64,000 bases of DNA from Streptomyces griseofuscus. GTDB lineage: Bacteria; Actinomycetota; Actinomycetes; Streptomycetales; Streptomycetaceae. The stretch lies in contig NZ_CP051006.1 in assembly GCF_014673495.1 (NCBI RefSeq), positions 7,439,001-7,503,000 on the forward strand. The letters run 5' to 3'. Below are positions 50,787-58,637 of this stretch, piece after piece. The translations under genes were made by a program, and so were the position numbers. How positions within the stretch are numbered: position 1 is the first letter of the stretch; each line of letters begins with the position of its first letter. The notes below the pieces were generated by a model. That model ran no database searches, had not been told where the DNA came from, and was given only the letters and a program-made list of their open reading frames with translations.

Positions 50787-51791
50787 GTGCCGGTCCGGGT
50801 TCATTTCACTGTCGAAGACCTCGCCCGCACCAGGATCGCCGCGCAGCCGAATCCGCTGTGCGAACTGGTCGTGGCCATGCGGAAGTTGAAGTTCGCCGAG
50901 CATCCGGTGCGACTCTCGGCCTGGCGCCGGGACGCGGCGCGGCGGCTACGGCCTGAGGCGCGGATGGCACTGGACCTGGTCCCCCGCTCGGGCATCATGC
51001 CCGGCTTCCTGGCACCGCCCGGCACCGGCACGGCCGACGAACTGATGGACCGGATTCGGGCGGTACCGCGGTCCCTGATCCGCTCCGATCTGGCGGACGT
51101 CGTCGCGCACCGGAGCCTGCCGGCCTGGACCCGGCACCTGGCCGACGACCCGGACCGGCTGCGGCAACTGTGCGACAGCCTCCAGCACGTGCACGACCAT
51201 CTGCTGCGCCCGCACTGGAACGAGATCACGGCCGTCACCGAGGCGGACATGGCGGCCAAAGCCCGGCAGGCGGTGAGCGGCGGGCTGCGAGAGGTGCTCG
51301 GCCGGGTCAACCCGCGCTGGATGCGCTGGGCCCCGCCCGTCCTGGAGGTCACGATGCCCTCCGGCCTGGACGGCGACCTGCATCTCGCCGGACGCGGCCT
51401 TCTCCTGGTCCCCTCCGTGTTCGGGACCGACACCCCGGTCATCGGCCCCGACGCCGAACCGCAGCCCTTCCTGCTCTACCCGGCCGGCGGCCCGCGGGGC
51501 CTGGCCGCGGCACTGGCCCCCCAGGAAGCGCCGTGGCGCCCGGCAGGGGCGGGCTCCCTCGGCTCGGTACTCGGGACCACCAGGGCCGCCGTACTGTTCG
51601 CCGTCATCGAACGGCCCGGCTGCTCGACCAAAGAACTCGCGCACGCGGTGGGAATCGCCCCGGCATCCGCGAGCGAGCACGCCACCCTGCTGCGCGAAGC
51701 CGGCCTGATCCGCACGACCCGGCGCGGCTCCGCCGTCTCCCACAACGCCACTTCCGCGGCGGTGGAGTTGTGGGAGACCGCCGCGGGCTGA
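50787..51791 (+). CDS. DUF5937/ArsR-type transcriptional regulator
   Basis: A 334-residue protein. Residues 1-230 match the DUF5937 domain (VRVHFTVEDLARTRIAAQPNPLCE start, then PHWNEITAVTEADMAAKAR). Residues 250-334 are an ArsR winged helix: GTTRAAVLFAVIERPG, CSTKELAHAVGIAPASASEHATLLREAGLI, TRRGSAVSHNAT. GTG 50787 follows GGGGGGA and gives the family N-terminus; ATG 50745 is possible. A paralogue is encoded at 61947-62930. It lies inside the IS-bounded region ahead of the peptide-CHAP-DUF6528 cassette and could control it. Confidence 0.9.
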   Translation: MPVRVHFTVEDLARTRIAAQPNPLCELVVAMRKLKFAEHPVRLSAWRRDAARRLRPEARMALDLVPRSGIMPGFLAPPGTGTADELMDRIRAVPRSLIRSDLADVVAHRSLPAWTRHLADDPDRLRQLCDSLQHVHDHLLRPHWNEITAVTEADMAAKARQAVSGGLREVLGRVNPRWMRWAPPVLEVTMPSGLDGDLHLAGRGLLLVPSVFGTDTPVIGPDAEPQPFLLYPAGGPRGLAAALAPQEAPWRPAGAGSLGSVLGTTRAAVLFAVIERPGCSTKELAHAVGIAPASASEHATLLREAGLIRTTRRGSAVSHNATSAAVELWETAAG

Positions 51792-52577
51792 CACCGGCGT
51801 CGATCAGTTCCCGGCACCCGCACGCTGCGGACCGCCCCGACGGGCCCCATGGCGATTCCCAGCCATACCCTGCTGAACCACCCGACGGAGCGGCGGATTT
51901 GGGCGACGTCAGGGTGTTCATCCTGTTTGCCGCTATTCGGCGTGGCCCGAATCCAGTCGATCTGCCGCGTCAACGGCGAAATCCTGGTGCCCGGTCGACG
52001 CCGGACACCGACTCGGGGCGGCGTCGGCCATTCATCTCCCTGGCCCGTGGGCGTAGACGCCCGCCGCGCGCCCGGCCGATTCCCACCGGAGGTTCGTATG
52101 CCGTCCCTGCTTTCGCGCGCCACATCGCTTACCGGCGACCGGCGGTCCAGGACGTCGTCGGTCTGACACGGGGCCCGCTCGGCGGCCGTGCCCGTGGCGC
52201 GGCCCGGGGAGTTCGGTGGCTCAGCGGACCGGCGGCTCGGCACCGGTGCGGCCGCCGAGCGGAGCCCGAGAACTCTCCGAAGCCCGATGCCGAGGCGCGC
52301 GCCTCATTCGGTGCGGTCCGGGCGAGGGTCGTTCTCCTTCTCCCTCGGCCCACCCGCGCCGCACCCGTACGGCGGGGCCCGGCGCACACCGGTCCAGGCG
52401 GCGCGTCGGCCCCAATGCATTGATTACGTGCGCGAATGAGGGCCGCTGACCAATTCGAAGGCCGCTGAACTCATTGTCGAGCGGCACCGTCACGGCACGC
52501 CGCCCAGCGCCGGCCGGCCGCGTCCGACCGTTCGGCGCGCACGTCCACCCGCACACCCCACACATGGAGGAACACCC
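51792..52577. other. 786-bp stretch without a supported gene
   Basis: Nothing here passes as a gene: the open frames have poor third-position bias, no ribosome sites and no known motif. The G+C content falls somewhat toward its end (52420-52500), which is a likely promoter region for the cassette that follows. A repeat GGCCGCTGA occurs at 52441 and again 22 bases later. It may contain decayed DNA from the insertion. Confidence 0.45.
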
Positions 52578-52724
52578 ATGACCCAGCCCGTGGAGACCCC
52601 GCCCTACCCGGAGGGCGGCGCGGGGATCTTCGACGTCGACCCCAACCAGGCCGGCGTCAGCCAGAACCCCGATGACGCAGTGACCGGAGACATCCAGGCC
52701 CTACCCGAAGACGTGGAGTTCTGA
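52578..52724 (+). CDS. 48-residue acidic peptide, function unknown
   Basis: ATG 52578 has a strong GGAGGAA ribosome site. The peptide starts MTQPVETPPYPEGGAGIF, continues with DVDPNQAGVSQNPDDAV and ends PEDVEF. It has ten acidic residues and no Lys, Arg or His and no Cys. It has no signal peptide. The next gene's ATG is one base after its stop, so the peptide is made together with the CHAP protein. It might be an inhibitor or holder of the hydrolase, a cargo tag or a peptide precursor; nothing in the sequence decides this. Confidence 0.8.
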   Translation: MTQPVETPPYPEGGAGIFDVDPNQAGVSQNPDDAVTGDIQALPEDVEF

Positions 52725-52725
52725 C

Positions 52726-53730
52726 ATGGGCAACGTCCAAGGCATGCTCGCCACCGCCCGCTCCCTGCTGGGCACCACCGAGCACCCGCCCGGCTCCAAC
52801 CGCAACGTGATCACCAAGTGGTACGGCTTCACCGGCCCGTGGTGCGACATGGCCGTCAGCTACGTGGCCGCCCACTCCGACAACCTCTCCGCGACAGGCG
52901 GCAAGTACGCCCTCACCACCGCCCACGCCCGCGCCTTCCAGAAGAAGGGCCACTGGCACTACGGCATCGGCGGGATCCGGCCCGGCGACATCGTGTTCTT
53001 CGACTGGTCCGGCTCCCGCTCCATCGGCGCCATCGACCACGTCGGCATCGTCGAGGCCGTGCACTCCAACCGCACCATCACCACCCTGGAGGGCAACAGC
53101 TCCAACGCGTTCCGCCGCAGACTGCGCAGCTCCGCCTGCGTCGTGGGCTACGGGCGTCCCGCGTACGCGGGGGGCAGCGCGCCGATGCCGGCCGGCGACG
53201 GCATCTTGCGGCTGGGTTCGAAGGGCGCGGCCGTCACCACCCTCCAGCAGAACCTGAACACCGTGCAGAAGGCAGGGCTCACCGCGGACGGCCAGTTCGG
53301 GCCGGCCACGCAGAAGGCGGTCAAGACCTTCCAGACCAACCACCACCTGCTGGCGGACGGCGAGTACGGCCCGCAGTCCGCGGCGATGATGAAGGCCGCC
53401 CTGGCCGGCAAGAAGGCACCGATCCGGCCCAAGGCCCTCGTCGCCGCCGCCGGCACGCTGGAGGTCGACGGCGTGTTCGGACCGGCCACCTGCGCGGCGC
53501 TCCAGCGCACGCTCAACAGCCGGGAGCAGGCGGGACTGGAGGTGGACGGGGCCTTCGGACCGCTCACCGTCACCGCCCTCCAGAAGTACCTGAAGGTGAC
53601 GGCGGACGGCACCGTGGGCCCCAAGACGGTCACGGCCCTCCAGAACCACCTGGCCACACCGGTCGGCGGCGAATGGGACGCGGTGACCAACCGAGCGCTC
53701 CAGAAGGCCCTGAACGCGGGCTCCTTCTGA
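52726..53730 (+). CDS. CHAP amidase with peptidoglycan-binding repeats
   Basis: A 334-residue cell wall hydrolase. The CHAP domain (about 1-145) has Cys40 in GPWCDMAVSY, His105 in GAIDHVGIVEAV and EGNSSN after it. Residues 160-225 are one peptidoglycan-binding_1 domain (LRLGSKGAAVTTLQQNLN, DGQFGPATQKAVKTFQ). Residues 240-334 carry three shorter repeats DGxxGPxTxxALQ. It should cleave peptide cross-links and bind the wall, as phage endolysins do. It has no signal peptide, so export would need lysis, a holin or another route. Translation is coupled to the acidic peptide. Confidence 0.92.
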   Translation: MGNVQGMLATARSLLGTTEHPPGSNRNVITKWYGFTGPWCDMAVSYVAAHSDNLSATGGKYALTTAHARAFQKKGHWHYGIGGIRPGDIVFFDWSGSRSIGAIDHVGIVEAVHSNRTITTLEGNSSNAFRRRLRSSACVVGYGRPAYAGGSAPMPAGDGILRLGSKGAAVTTLQQNLNTVQKAGLTADGQFGPATQKAVKTFQTNHHLLADGEYGPQSAAMMKAALAGKKAPIRPKALVAAAGTLEVDGVFGPATCAALQRTLNSREQAGLEVDGAFGPLTVTALQKYLKVTADGTVGPKTVTALQNHLATPVGGEWDAVTNRALQKALNAGSF

Positions 53731-53843
53731 CGTGCTGACAGCCGGACCGGGAGACCGCCGCGGGGCCGGCCTCCCGGTCCGGCGCCCGGCGTCCCGTCCC
53801 CGCCACACCGCCACGGAACCGTCACGGACCAGGAGCACGACAG

Positions 53844-54737
53844 ATGGACACCTCTCCCGAAACCTCCAGCGCAGCCGCGCCGGCGACCTACAAGGTGGCG
53901 ATCACCGAGCAGCACACCGGGCGGATCCTGCTCTTCGACCGGAACGCCCAGTGGACCGACGCCAACGTCCGGTGGAGCTTCAGCACGGGCAACGCGACCG
54001 GCTGGGACCACCCGTTCGAGATCCGCTTCCGGGACACGCAGCGCTACGGCATGATCGCGCTGATGACCTTCGGCAAACCCGGCGAGGGCCGGGCCGCCAT
54101 CGTCAACGTGAGCAGCAAGGCGCACCTCACCCGCGCCGACGTGCTGTGGTCGGCGCGCATCACCACGTATCCGCACTGCATCGAGCGCGTACCCGGGACC
54201 GGCACCGTCGTGGTCGCCGGCTCACGGGACCGGCTGCACGTCTTCGGGCCGTCCAGCAGTGACCCGGCCACCCTGAAGGAGGTGCAGACCCTGGCGTTCA
54301 CCAAGGCCCACGCCGTTCTGTGGGACGACCAGAACGGACTGCTCTGGGTGACCGGCGGCACTGTCATCCGCAGTTACCACGTCACCGGGACGATGCGTGA
54401 CGCCCGGCTGGTCAAACAAGGGGCGGACATCGCCATCGCCGGCAACGGCCACGACATCCAGCCCGACTACAGCAGGCCCGGCACCCTGCTGGTCTCCGAC
54501 AGCCACCACGTCTACTCCCTGGACAAGAAGACCCGCAAGGTCACCACGCTGGTCAAGATGGCGTACCCGAAGTCCTACGTACGCCACGCGAACGGGCAGA
54601 GCATGTGGACCACCGACACCAATGAGGACGACTCCGCCTGGGGCGGGCCCACCGTGCACTTCTCCGCGGGAGGCGACCGCACCCGCGCCGGCGCACAGAT
54701 CTACAAGGCCCGCCTGTACACCACCCAGTTCCACTGA
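53844..54737 (+). CDS. DUF6528 propeller-like protein
   Basis: A 297-residue protein with the blade-like repeats of the DUF6528 family: YKVAITEQHTGRILLFDRNAQW, TYPHCIERVPGTGTVVVAGS, AHAVLWDDQNGLLWVTGG, GHDIQPDYSRPGTLLVSDSH and VYSLDKKTRKVTTL. The His at the start of each blade (PHC, AHAV, GHD) is regular. Members I know are exported; this one starts MDTSPETSSAAAPATYKV with no signal peptide. It is the third gene of the cassette, 113 bases after the CHAP protein with GGAGCACG before ATG 53844. It may bind a glycan or protein partner. Confidence 0.85.
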   Translation: MDTSPETSSAAAPATYKVAITEQHTGRILLFDRNAQWTDANVRWSFSTGNATGWDHPFEIRFRDTQRYGMIALMTFGKPGEGRAAIVNVSSKAHLTRADVLWSARITTYPHCIERVPGTGTVVVAGSRDRLHVFGPSSSDPATLKEVQTLAFTKAHAVLWDDQNGLLWVTGGTVIRSYHVTGTMRDARLVKQGADIAIAGNGHDIQPDYSRPGTLLVSDSHHVYSLDKKTRKVTTLVKMAYPKSYVRHANGQSMWTTDTNEDDSAWGGPTVHFSAGGDRTRAGAQIYKARLYTTQFH

Positions 54738-54794
54738 CACCGGGCGGGAGCGGGGGCGGGGCCGGAGCCGCCTCCCCCCCGTCGTACGGCGGAA

Positions 54795-55263
54795 GCTAGG
54801 AGCGTGGGTCGGTAACGAGTAAGGGGCCTGCTGATCGTGATCGATGGGATCGGTCGTGGTCGCCCCGCTGGTGCCTGTGAGGCTCCGGTTGGGGCCGTGC
54901 CCGCCGGATGTGCGGCCTGGTAGGGCCGTGACTGGCCGGCTGGTCAGCCGGCGAGGGCGGCGAGTTCGACGACGGCCTTGCGGCGGCTGTAAGCCTTCCG
55001 GCCGGGCTCGGTCCGCAGCTTGCGGGCCATACGTTCCTTCAGCGTGGCGTTCGCCGGTATCCGTCCGCGCGGTGCGGGCGGTACCCGTTCGTCGTGGGCG
55101 AGGCGGCCCTGGCCATGGACGTGTCGGTCCCGCAGGCAAGTTGGCGGTCCTTCGCGGCCTACAGGTTGGTCTCGGAGCAGTACCCGGCGTCGACCAGTGC
55201 CTGCTTGCTACTTCGAGATCGCCTGGACCGACACGACGGCGAATACTGACCCACGCTCCTAGC
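54795..55263 (-). mobile_element. 469-bp IS1182-like mini-element with terminal inverted repeats
   Basis: The ends are GCTAGGAGCGTGGGTC at 54795-54810 and its complement at 55248-55263, extended to 20 bases with one mismatch. CTAG occurs at both tips (54796-54799 and 55259-55262). Inside, on the minus strand, fragments of transposase remain: VDAGYCSETNL, then after a stop the NVWPASCGPSPAGRL region that matches the first remnant. About 150 bp of the C-terminal coding part is missing relative to the copy at 50348. It is an internally deleted, non-autonomous copy. Confidence 0.88.
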
Positions 55264-55271
55264 ATGGGGCG

Positions 55272-55769
55272 ATGGCTTTGGTGCGGCTGCGTCGTTCGGT
55301 GCGGGCGATCGTGCTCGATGAGGGCGACCGTGTCCTGCTGTGCCGGTTCGTGATTCCGGAGCCGGGCGGGGCGGTCGTCGTGTGGGCGGCGCCCGGTGGG
55401 GGTGTGGAGCGTGGTGAGTCCGTCCTTGCCGCCCTGCAAAGGGAGTTGCGGGAGGAGACGGGGCTCGTCATCGACGGCGAGCCGCCGCATGTCTGGCACC
55501 AGGAGGTCATCGATCCCGGACACGCGGTGGGCTATGACGGGGTGATCAACGACTACTTCCTGGTGCGCACCGTGTCGTTCCGCCCGCGTGGCGCGCTGTC
55601 CGACGACGAGCTCGCCGCCGAGAACATCGAGGGCTTTCGCTGGTGGGGGCTGCGCGAAATCGCCGGATACCGGGGTACGGATTTGTTCTCACCGCGCGAC
55701 CTGGCCACGCCGTTGGCGGCGCTGATCGCCGGTCGGGCTTCGGGGGCAGTGGTGCGGCTGGGTCTGTGA
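55272..55769 (+). CDS. NUDIX hydrolase
   Basis: A 165-residue single-domain NUDIX protein. The Nudix box is GGVERGESVLAALQREL, REETGL (GX5EX7REUXEEXGU intact). It hydrolyses a nucleoside diphosphate derivative; RRSVRAIVLDEGDRVLLCRF at the start suggests an 8-oxo-dGTP- or ADP-ribose-type binding but does not decide. ATG 55272 is only eight bases after the inverted repeat of the mini-element, so its native promoter has been displaced and GGGGCG is the only ribosome site. Confidence 0.92.
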   Translation: MALVRLRRSVRAIVLDEGDRVLLCRFVIPEPGGAVVVWAAPGGGVERGESVLAALQRELREETGLVIDGEPPHVWHQEVIDPGHAVGYDGVINDYFLVRTVSFRPRGALSDDELAAENIEGFRWWGLREIAGYRGTDLFSPRDLATPLAALIAGRASGAVVRLGL

Positions 55770-55794
55770 GGCGGGCGACGACCGGGGCCCGAGA

Positions 55795-56145
55795 TCAGCC
55801 CGCGAAGTAGACGGTCGCCGCGATGGCGAGGAGCAGGTACACGCCGGGGAACGCGATGTTGTGCAGGACGTGCGCGCGGACGTGCGTGATGATCGCGCCG
55901 ATGAAGAACGCGGTCAGGCCGGCGCCCGCCGCGAGGCCGAGCCAGGGGGTGCCGAGCAGTCCGGCGGTGAGGCCGAGCGCGCCGGCGAGTTTCAGGGTGG
56001 CCAGGTACGGCACGGCGGCGGGCGGGACGCCGACCAGGGCGGCGTTCGCGGACACGAACCGGGCTTTTCGGTAGTCGGCGATGGCGGTGAAGGCGTTGGC
56101 GGCGACGCACAGGACGGTCAGGGCGAACGCGATCTGTAGACTCAT
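55795..56145 (-). CDS. DoxX family membrane protein
   Basis: A 116-residue protein with four transmembrane helices (LQIAFALTVLCVAANAF, LATLKLAGALGLTAGLLG, LGLAAGAGLTAFFIGAII, VYLLLAIAATVYF) typical of DoxX-like proteins. The family is linked to redox defence at the membrane. ATG 56145 follows GAGGAGA. A promoter of ECF type lies just upstream, and the divergent ECF sigma gene suggests this gene is its main target. Confidence 0.9.
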   Translation of the reverse strand: MSLQIAFALTVLCVAANAFTAIADYRKARFVSANAALVGVPPAAVPYLATLKLAGALGLTAGLLGTPWLGLAAGAGLTAFFIGAIITHVRAHVLHNIAFPGVYLLLAIAATVYFAG

Positions 56146-56193
56146 GAGGGTCTCCTCGGGGTGCGAGCAGGGATGGGCTGAACCGACCCTCCT

Positions 56194-56220
56194 GACGTTC
56201 GCAAGCTCCGAAAGGTGACA
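56194..56220 (-). promoter_or_regulatory. candidate ECF promoter for the DoxX gene
   Basis: On the minus strand TGTCAC (56215-56220) is followed after 17 bases by CGTC (56194-56197). TGTCACA-N16/17-CGTC is the consensus I know for ECF41-type promoters. The -10 lies about 49 bases upstream of the DoxX start. The -35 overlaps the ribosome site region of the divergent sigma gene. Confidence 0.7.
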
Positions 56221-56223
56221 CCC

Positions 56224-57072
56224 GTGCCGATCACGGTCGAGGACTTCGAGGCCGCCCGGCCTCAGCTGCTGTCGGTCGCCCACCGCATGCTGGGCTCGGT
56301 CCATGACGCCCAGGACGCCGTCCAGACCGCGTGGCTGCGCGCCGCCGCCGGGCACCGCTCGCAGCGGATCGACAATCCGGCCGGATGGCTGACCACCGTC
56401 ACGGCCCGGGTCTGTCTCGATGAGCTGCGCGCCCGCCGCCGGCGTGGCGAGGCACCGCTGCTCGCGGACGCGCTCCCGGCCGAGCAACTGTCCGCCGACG
56501 AAGCGATCCTGCGGACCGAGAACGTCTCGCGCGCTCTGCTGGTCCTCCTGGAGCAACTGACCCCGCCCCAGCGCGTGGCCTACGTCCTGCACGATCTGTT
56601 CGCCGTGCCGTTCGACCAGATCGCCCAGGTCCTCGACGGGACGGTGCCCAGCGCCAAGAAGCACGCCAGCCGGGCCCGGCAGCGCCTGCACTCCCCGGCA
56701 CCCGTCGAGGCCCAGCGACAGGCACCGGACCGTGAGATCGTCGAAGCGTTCCTGGCCGCGGCCCGCACCGGCGACACCCGCGAGATGATCCGGCTCCTGG
56801 CCCCGGACAGCGTGCGCGACGCCGACGCCGCACTCCTCCCGCCCGGAGCGCGTACGGTCGTCACCGGTGCGACCGCCATCGCCACCGAGACCGTGCGCTT
56901 CGCCGACCGTGTCCGAGCGATCTGCCGGCTCACCGTCGACGGCGCCCCCGCACACCTCATCGCACCCGGTGGCCACCCGCTCGCCGTCCTCCACATCGGC
57001 ACCGACCGCGGCCAGGTCACCCGGATCACCTTGCGGCCGGTACGGCCCACCGACGTTTTCGCGGCCGCTTGA
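56224..57072 (+). CDS. ECF sigma factor with SnoaL-like C-terminal domain (SigJ type)
   Basis: A 282-residue ECF sigma factor. Region 2 is ARPQLLSVAHRMLGSVHDAQDAVQTAWLR, region 4 LTPPQRVAYVLHDLFAVPFDQIAQVL with DNA-contact helix SAKKHASRARQRL. Residues 160-282 form a SnoaL/NTF2-like domain that controls activity instead of an anti-sigma factor. It lacks the WLPEP linker and the DGGGK motif of classical ECF41, so it is a divergent member or a neighbouring group. GTG 56224 fits AAAGG at eight bases; GTG 56215 is possible. It is divergent from its likely target doxX. Confidence 0.92.
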   Translation: MPITVEDFEAARPQLLSVAHRMLGSVHDAQDAVQTAWLRAAAGHRSQRIDNPAGWLTTVTARVCLDELRARRRRGEAPLLADALPAEQLSADEAILRTENVSRALLVLLEQLTPPQRVAYVLHDLFAVPFDQIAQVLDGTVPSAKKHASRARQRLHSPAPVEAQRQAPDREIVEAFLAAARTGDTREMIRLLAPDSVRDADAALLPPGARTVVTGATAIATETVRFADRVRAICRLTVDGAPAHLIAPGGHPLAVLHIGTDRGQVTRITLRPVRPTDVFAAA

Positions 57073-57293
57073 TGCCGGGAGCGGCCCGAGGCGACGTCGC
57101 CGTTCCTCGCCGTGCGGCGGCGAAGTGGGTGGCGGACGCGGGGGTTTGGCCAGATGGCGGGCCGAATCGGCATGCCGGTCGCTCGCATTGTGTTCGTACG
57201 CGTGTATGGGCGCGGCAACCCGGTCCGGATACAGGTCGGTTAATGCTTGCTCACGCGCTGGTTGCAACGGGGTGAGCGCGTCATGATGGGCCC

Positions 57294-57692
57294 ATGACGT
57301 TGGCCTCGCGCGCATGCGCGCAACTGGCGACCTGGCCGGACCTGAGACAGGCCGTGCCGAGCTGCGGTCAGGGACAGGCGGTGGTTTCCGCCGAGGGTGA
57401 GATCGTCCATTTCCATTCGGACCGCGATGTCGATCTGCGGCTGACCGACCGGGCCATCCGGCGGTTCGCCAGGGATCTCAAACGCTCCGGCGTGATCAGG
57501 ATCGTGCCCGGCTCCCCGTGGGTGACCCTGCGCCTCGACGCCGCGAGCGATGTCGATCTGCTGCTGACCCTGGTCAGCGTGGCCCTCCAGGCACAGCAGT
57601 TCCGGCCCGACACGGTCGACCGCCCGCTGATGGGCTGCAACGACCAGCGCGGCGCGGGATTTGTGAAGGTCGATCGCGGCGCCCTCTGGTAG
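57294..57692 (+). CDS. luciferase-domain (DUF5519-like) protein
   Basis: A 132-residue protein. The stretch FHSDRDVDLRLTDRAIRRFA, then GSPWVTLRLDAASDVDLLLTLVSVALQ, matches the small luciferase-domain family found across actinobacteria and is not linked to bacterial luciferase. Function unknown. ATG 57294 is the start. Upstream, an imperfect inverted repeat GCTCAC/GTGAGC spans a GGTTGCAAC palindrome, a possible operator. Confidence 0.85.
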   Translation: MTLASRACAQLATWPDLRQAVPSCGQGQAVVSAEGEIVHFHSDRDVDLRLTDRAIRRFARDLKRSGVIRIVPGSPWVTLRLDAASDVDLLLTLVSVALQAQQFRPDTVDRPLMGCNDQRGAGFVKVDRGALW

Positions 57693-57708
57693 CCCGACGG
57701 CTCGCGCG

Positions 57709-58488
57709 TCATACGGCGACGACGCGGATCCCGGCCTCCTCGAAGCGGTGGACCGCCTCCGGGTCCACCGCCGTGTCCGTCACCAGGGTGTCCACCAGAC
57801 GCGCGGGGCAGATCCGGGCGAACGCCCGCTGGCCCAGCTTGCTGGAGTCCGCAGCGACCACGACCCGTTCGGCGCGCTCGCACAGCAGCCGGTTGATCGC
57901 CGCCTCCGCCTCGTCGTGCGCCGCCGCGCCGTGCACCACGTCGAAGGCGACCACCCCGAGCACCGCCACATCCAGCCTGATCTGCCCGAGCACCCCGTCC
58001 GCGAGCGGCCCGATCAACTCGTACGACTGCGGGCGCGCCACCCCACCGGTGACCACGATCTTGAACTGGGGCCGCACGGCCAGCTCATTGGCGATGTTCA
58101 GGGCGTTGGTGACCACGGTCAACGCCGGGGAGCCGGTGGCCAGATCACCGCGTACGGCGAGGGCGCGGGCCACCTCCGTGGTCGTCGTACCCCCGGTCAG
58201 CCCCACGGCCTCGCCCGGCGCCACGAGATCGGCCACCGCGGTGGCGATCCGCTGCTTCTCGGAGGCGCGGCGGGCGGTCTTGTAGCGCAGCGGGAGTTCG
58301 TACGACACCCCGTGCACCACCGCGCCGCCCCGGGTGCGGACCAGCATCTGCTGCTCGGCGAGCTGGTCGAAGTCCCGGCGGATCGTCGCCGCCGACACCG
58401 ACAGCTCGGCAGCCGCCTCCTCGACGTCCAGCCGGCCGCGCTCCACGAGCAGTTCCAGCAGCGCCTTCCACCGGGCGTCCCGGGACAT
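57709..58488 (-). CDS. DeoR family transcriptional regulator
   Basis: A 259-residue DeoR/GlpR regulator. The helix-turn-helix is WKALLELLVERGRLDVEEAAAELSVSAATIRRDFDQLAEQ; the sensor part has the phosphosugar-binding GLTGGTTTTEVARAL, NALNIANELA, VTGGVARPQSYELIGPLA, and VVAADSSKLGQRAFA. It is divergent from the SIS and aldolase genes, so it probably represses amino-sugar catabolism and is released by a sugar phosphate. ATG 58488 is the start. Confidence 0.94.
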   Translation of the reverse strand: MSRDARWKALLELLVERGRLDVEEAAAELSVSAATIRRDFDQLAEQQMLVRTRGGAVVHGVSYELPLRYKTARRASEKQRIATAVADLVAPGEAVGLTGGTTTTEVARALAVRGDLATGSPALTVVTNALNIANELAVRPQFKIVVTGGVARPQSYELIGPLADGVLGQIRLDVAVLGVVAFDVVHGAAAHDEAEAAINRLLCERAERVVVAADSSKLGQRAFARICPARLVDTLVTDTAVDPEAVHRFEEAGIRVVAV

Positions 58489-58570
58489 CCGCGGCCTCCG
58501 TTCTCCATGCGTTCCTCGACCGGTGACCCTAGCGCACCCCCGTGGTGCGCCCCCGGTCCCATGAGAATGC

Positions 58571-58613
58571 TTGATTGTGCTCGAAAGCTCGCTATATCTT
58601 GCAGGAACAATCA
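58571..58613 (+). promoter_or_regulatory. promoter of the SIS gene framed by TGATTGT/ACAATCA
   Basis: TTGATT (58571-58576) and TATATC (58593-58598) are 16 bases apart and fit a vegetative promoter. The inverted half-sites TGATTGT (58572-58578) and ACAATCA (58607-58613) bracket the -35 and the start point, an arrangement suited to repression by the divergent DeoR protein. Confidence 0.7.
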
Positions 58614-58637
58614 GCCAGGCCAGGGGAGGGTGTGGGC

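Noticed and set aside
51849..52166. A 105-codon frame in the gap before the cassette
   Set aside because: Third-position G+C is low for this genome and no ribosome site precedes the ATG; kept as possible decayed DNA only.
52578..52724. The 48-residue peptide as a lanthipeptide or lasso precursor
   Set aside because: It has no Cys and few Ser/Thr near its end, and no modification enzyme gene is nearby. Other peptide roles remain open.
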